Positions 34,716 to 35,917 of a DNA stretch of 35,917 nucleotides are shown in pieces. Positions within the stretch are counted from its first letter, which is position 1, and each line of letters opens with the position of its first letter. The notes under the pieces were generated by a model. That model was not told the DNA's origin. It searched no databases and saw nothing but the letters and a program-made list of their open reading frames with translations. The position numbers were made by a program, and so were the translations under genes. The stretch spans positions 1 through 35,917 of the forward strand of contig JAIBAH010000038.1 of the NCBI GenBank assembly GCA_019695295.1, written 5' to 3'. The stretch comes from Bacteroidia bacterium (GTDB taxonomy: Bacteria > Bacteroidota > Bacteroidia > J057).

Positions 34716-34743
34716 AGCTGAAGCAACTAGTAATTTATTTTGT

Positions 34744-35256
34744 GATGGGGATTCGCGATTGGTTCGATGGGGTTCGTGATTGCTTCGATAGGGTTTGCGA
34801 CTGGTTTAATAGGGTTTGCGGTTCGTTCAATAGGGTTTGCGATTGGTTCATTAGGGTTTGCGGTTCGTTCAATAGGGTTTTCGGTTCGTTCGATAGGGTT
34901 TGCGGTTCGTTCAATAGGGTTTGCGGTTCGTTCCATGGGGTTTGCGGTTCGTTCAATGGGGTTTGCGGTTCGTTCAATAGGGTTTGCGATTGGTTCGATG
35001 GGGTTTGCGGTTCGTTTAATAAGGTTTGCGGTTCGTTCGATAGGGTTCGCAGTTGGTTCGATGGGGTTTGGGATTGGTTCGATAGGGTTTGCGGTTCGTT
35101 CAATAGGGTTTTCGGTTCGTTCAATAGGGTTTTCGGTTCGTTCGATAGGGTTTGCGGTTCGTTCAATAGAGTTTGCGATTGGATTGATGGGGTTTGGGAT
35201 TGATTCGATGGGGTTTGGGATTGGTTCGATGGGGTTTGGGATTGGTTTTTTATTGC
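34744..35256. repeat. Tandem array of about 24 copies of a 21-bp unit
   Basis: Consensus GGTTCGTTCAATAGGGTTTG plus C, 21 bases. I count 24 units, all 21 bases long except the first (22). Variation is confined to a few positions (CAATAG/CGATAG/CGATGG, GCGGTTCG/GCGATTGG). Because 21 is a multiple of three and the unit has a stop in only one frame per strand, four of six frames stay open across it. On the minus strand one frame reads as heptads of the type N-P-I-E-R-T-A (frame open 35380-34727), another as Q-T-L-L-N-E-P (open 35511-34735). I do not call either a gene. Confidence 0.92.
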
Positions 35257-35301
35257 CTGAGCCTTGATTTTCTTGATTATTACTGTCTGAACCTTGATTT
35301 G

Positions 35302-35340
35302 CTTGATTTCTTGATTTCTTGATTTCTTGATTTCTTGATT
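35302..35340. repeat. 8-bp microsatellite (CTTGATTT), nearly five copies
   Basis: Four perfect units and a fifth of seven bases, immediately next to the 21-bp array. Eight is not a multiple of three, so gain or loss of a unit would switch the frame of anything translated through it. Confidence 0.9.
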
Positions 35341-35397
35341 CTGGGAGTTGAAGCGGAGGGTGATTGATGGCTTTCGGCAATTTAAAGGGAGTAGCGG

Positions 35398-35414
35398 GGC
35401 AGTCAGAGACTGCC
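35398..35414. repeat. Perfect hairpin with AGA loop
   Basis: GGCAGTC (35398-35404) and GACTGCC (35408-35414). It lies just before a larger palindrome. Confidence 0.75.
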
Positions 35415-35422
35415 TTTTATAA

Positions 35423-35459
35423 GTTCCGGCAAGTCGCCCTGCGGAAGACCTGCCGGAAC
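35423..35459. repeat. Extended REP-like palindrome
   Basis: GTTCCGGCA (35423-35431) is a perfect inverted match to TGCCGGAAC (35451-35459). Inside, GTC and GAC continue the pairing after one unpaired base on each side. It is GC-rich in an AT-rich neighbourhood, as expected for a repetitive extragenic palindrome or the end of a small mobile element. Confidence 0.75.
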
Positions 35460-35493
35460 GGGGGTTATGGTTTTGGGAGGAGGGTAAAAAATA

Positions 35494-35632
35494 TTTTACG
35501 AGACTGTTCAAATAAGTAGTTTATACGACATTGCTCATCAATGCCTGTATTCCTGATGGGATTTATTTTTATGAAGTGATTGATGATAAGAAGGTGGGGA
35601 GTTATGGGAAGGTGGTTATTCAAAGGGACTGA
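35494..35632 (+). pseudogene. Relic of a T9SS type A C-terminal sorting domain
   Basis: From 35500 the plus strand encodes E-T-V-Q-I-S-S-L. After a 28-base interruption (35524-35551) the frame resumes as PDGIYFYEVIDDKK, then VGSYGKVVIQRD and a TGA at 35630-35632. Joined, ETVQISSL + PDGIYFYEV is the ending of a type A sorting domain; compare TMNVSSLPKGTYILMT in the cargo protein at 12814-14700. The upstream part of the domain (the YPNP segment) and the rest of the gene are absent: the sequence before 35494 is repeats and palindromes. This is therefore the broken tail of a lost secreted-protein gene. Confidence 0.65.
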
Positions 35633-35795
35633 GTGGAGTGGAGGATAAAGGGCGGTTTTGCTTTGAGGGATTCCGATAGGGATAAAACCTCTCAATTCTT
35701 TGAAAGATATTCAAAAATGTTTGGATTGTATCTATTTTATGATTATTGTTGCGTAATCTTTTATTACTATGTTTCATTTTTTATATTTTAAGCCC

Positions 35796-35917
35796 ATGAA
35801 AAGCATACTCAAAAAATCGTTATTCAGTAAGTTGTCTTGGACTGGGGTTTTGCTTGGACTTTATACTAGCGTTTCTGCACAGGTAAATTATGTACAGAAT
35901 CCGAGTTTTGAAGAGTT
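35796..35917 (+). CDS. Start of a secreted protein gene, cut by the window end
   Basis: An ATG at 35796 opens a frame that runs off the window: 40 codons reading MKSILKKSLFSKLSWTGVLL, then GLYTSVSAQ and VNYVQNPSFEE. The first 29 residues form a typical signal peptide with cleavage after S-A-Q. The N-x-x-F-E-E start of the mature protein (VQNPSFEE) is common at the beginning of carbohydrate-binding or jelly-roll domains in large Bacteroidetes secreted proteins, which often end in T9SS domains. The function cannot be decided from this fragment. Confidence 0.75.
   Translation, partial: MKSILKKSLFSKLSWTGVLLGLYTSVSAQVNYVQNPSFEE

Noticed and set aside
34422-34721. A 99-residue plus-strand protein rich in Ile, Met and Val
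   Set aside because: It is entirely made of decaying 21-base repeat units and has no start context or family likeness.
31450-34729. TAG reassigned as a sense codon in this organism
   Set aside because: Two in-frame TAGs occur (31450 and 34727), but TAG ends the TIGR02757 gene at 10181 exactly where that family normally stops, and one of the two cases lies in doubtful repeat sequence.
34744-35256. CRISPR-like array
   Set aside because: The 21-bp units are directly adjacent with no unique spacers between them, and no cas gene is present.
34727-35511. Four overlapping open frames across the 21-bp array as real genes
   Set aside because: Open frames are expected from a stop-poor unit whose length is a multiple of three; none has a signal peptide, known domain or promoter. 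Only the minus-strand N-P-I-E frame is kept as a question under findings.
35465-35695. A 76-residue minus-strand frame
   Set aside because: It lies antisense to the T9SS relic and a palindromic GGGATAAAACC element; its sequence is explained by those.
1-35917. Complete tRNA, rRNA, transposase, integrase or toxin-antitoxin genes
   Set aside because: I looked for their typical signatures on both strands and found none; the only tRNA-like trace is the T-arm look-alike at 11919-11937.

Overview
The window looks like a chromosomal segment of a Bacteroidota (Bacteroidetes) bacterium. Three things point there. Three surface or secreted proteins end in type IX secretion system (T9SS) sorting domains. 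Many genes are preceded by the Bacteroidetes -7 box TAnnTTTG, usually 20-130 bases upstream of the start and in the best cases with a TTG about 19-20 bases further up. There is also a Bacteroidetes-type PUR/DUF3276 protein and a cyclophilin with a long insertion. The genus cannot be told from the sequence; a Chitinophagales- or Saprospirales-like environmental lineage is a guess. There is no rRNA, complete tRNA, phage, transposase or CRISPR array.

Layout. 0-6.4 kb: a small lipoprotein, an OmpA-like outer-membrane protein with calcium-binding repeats, a secreted cyclophilin, uridine kinase, and a secreted protein overlapping an SGNH-hydrolase-like membrane protein. 6.4-11.9 kb: a PUR nucleic-acid-binding protein, a polyprenyl-type GT2 glycosyltransferase convergent with an O-antigen-ligase-like protein, a TIGR02757 protein, and an acyltransferase-mazG pair behind a structured leader. 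12-14.7 kb: about 0.9 kb of very AT-rich non-coding DNA and a T9SS cargo protein. 14.8-17.7 kb: a lipoprotein on the minus strand, then panB and an RluA-type pseudouridine synthase. 17.9-23.6 kb: a giant PKD-repeat protein with a type B T9SS tail. 23.8-30.9 kb: a peptide-type solute-binding lipoprotein, a PPP-type phosphatase, a VTC-domain polyphosphate polymerase-like protein, recG, and an Asp-box propeller T9SS protein.

31-35.9 kb is different: a membrane-protein gene split by an in-frame TAG, then pruA (proline catabolism) bracketed by two inverted copies of an ~83-bp repeat, then about 2 kb packed with palindromes and two neighbouring 21-bp-period tandem arrays. Next comes the wreck of a T9SS C-terminal domain carrying a 28-base interruption. 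The window ends inside a new secreted-protein gene. This right end is the unusual part of the window.

Working together: most genes are housekeeping or envelope functions (nucleotide metabolism, NTP sanitation, pantothenate synthesis, DNA repair, proline use, lipid and polysaccharide assembly). The T9SS cargoes would depend on secretion machinery encoded elsewhere. I see no convincing new multi-gene system; the best leads are the repeat and relic structures at the right end, the structured leader at 10.3 kb and the interrupted membrane gene.
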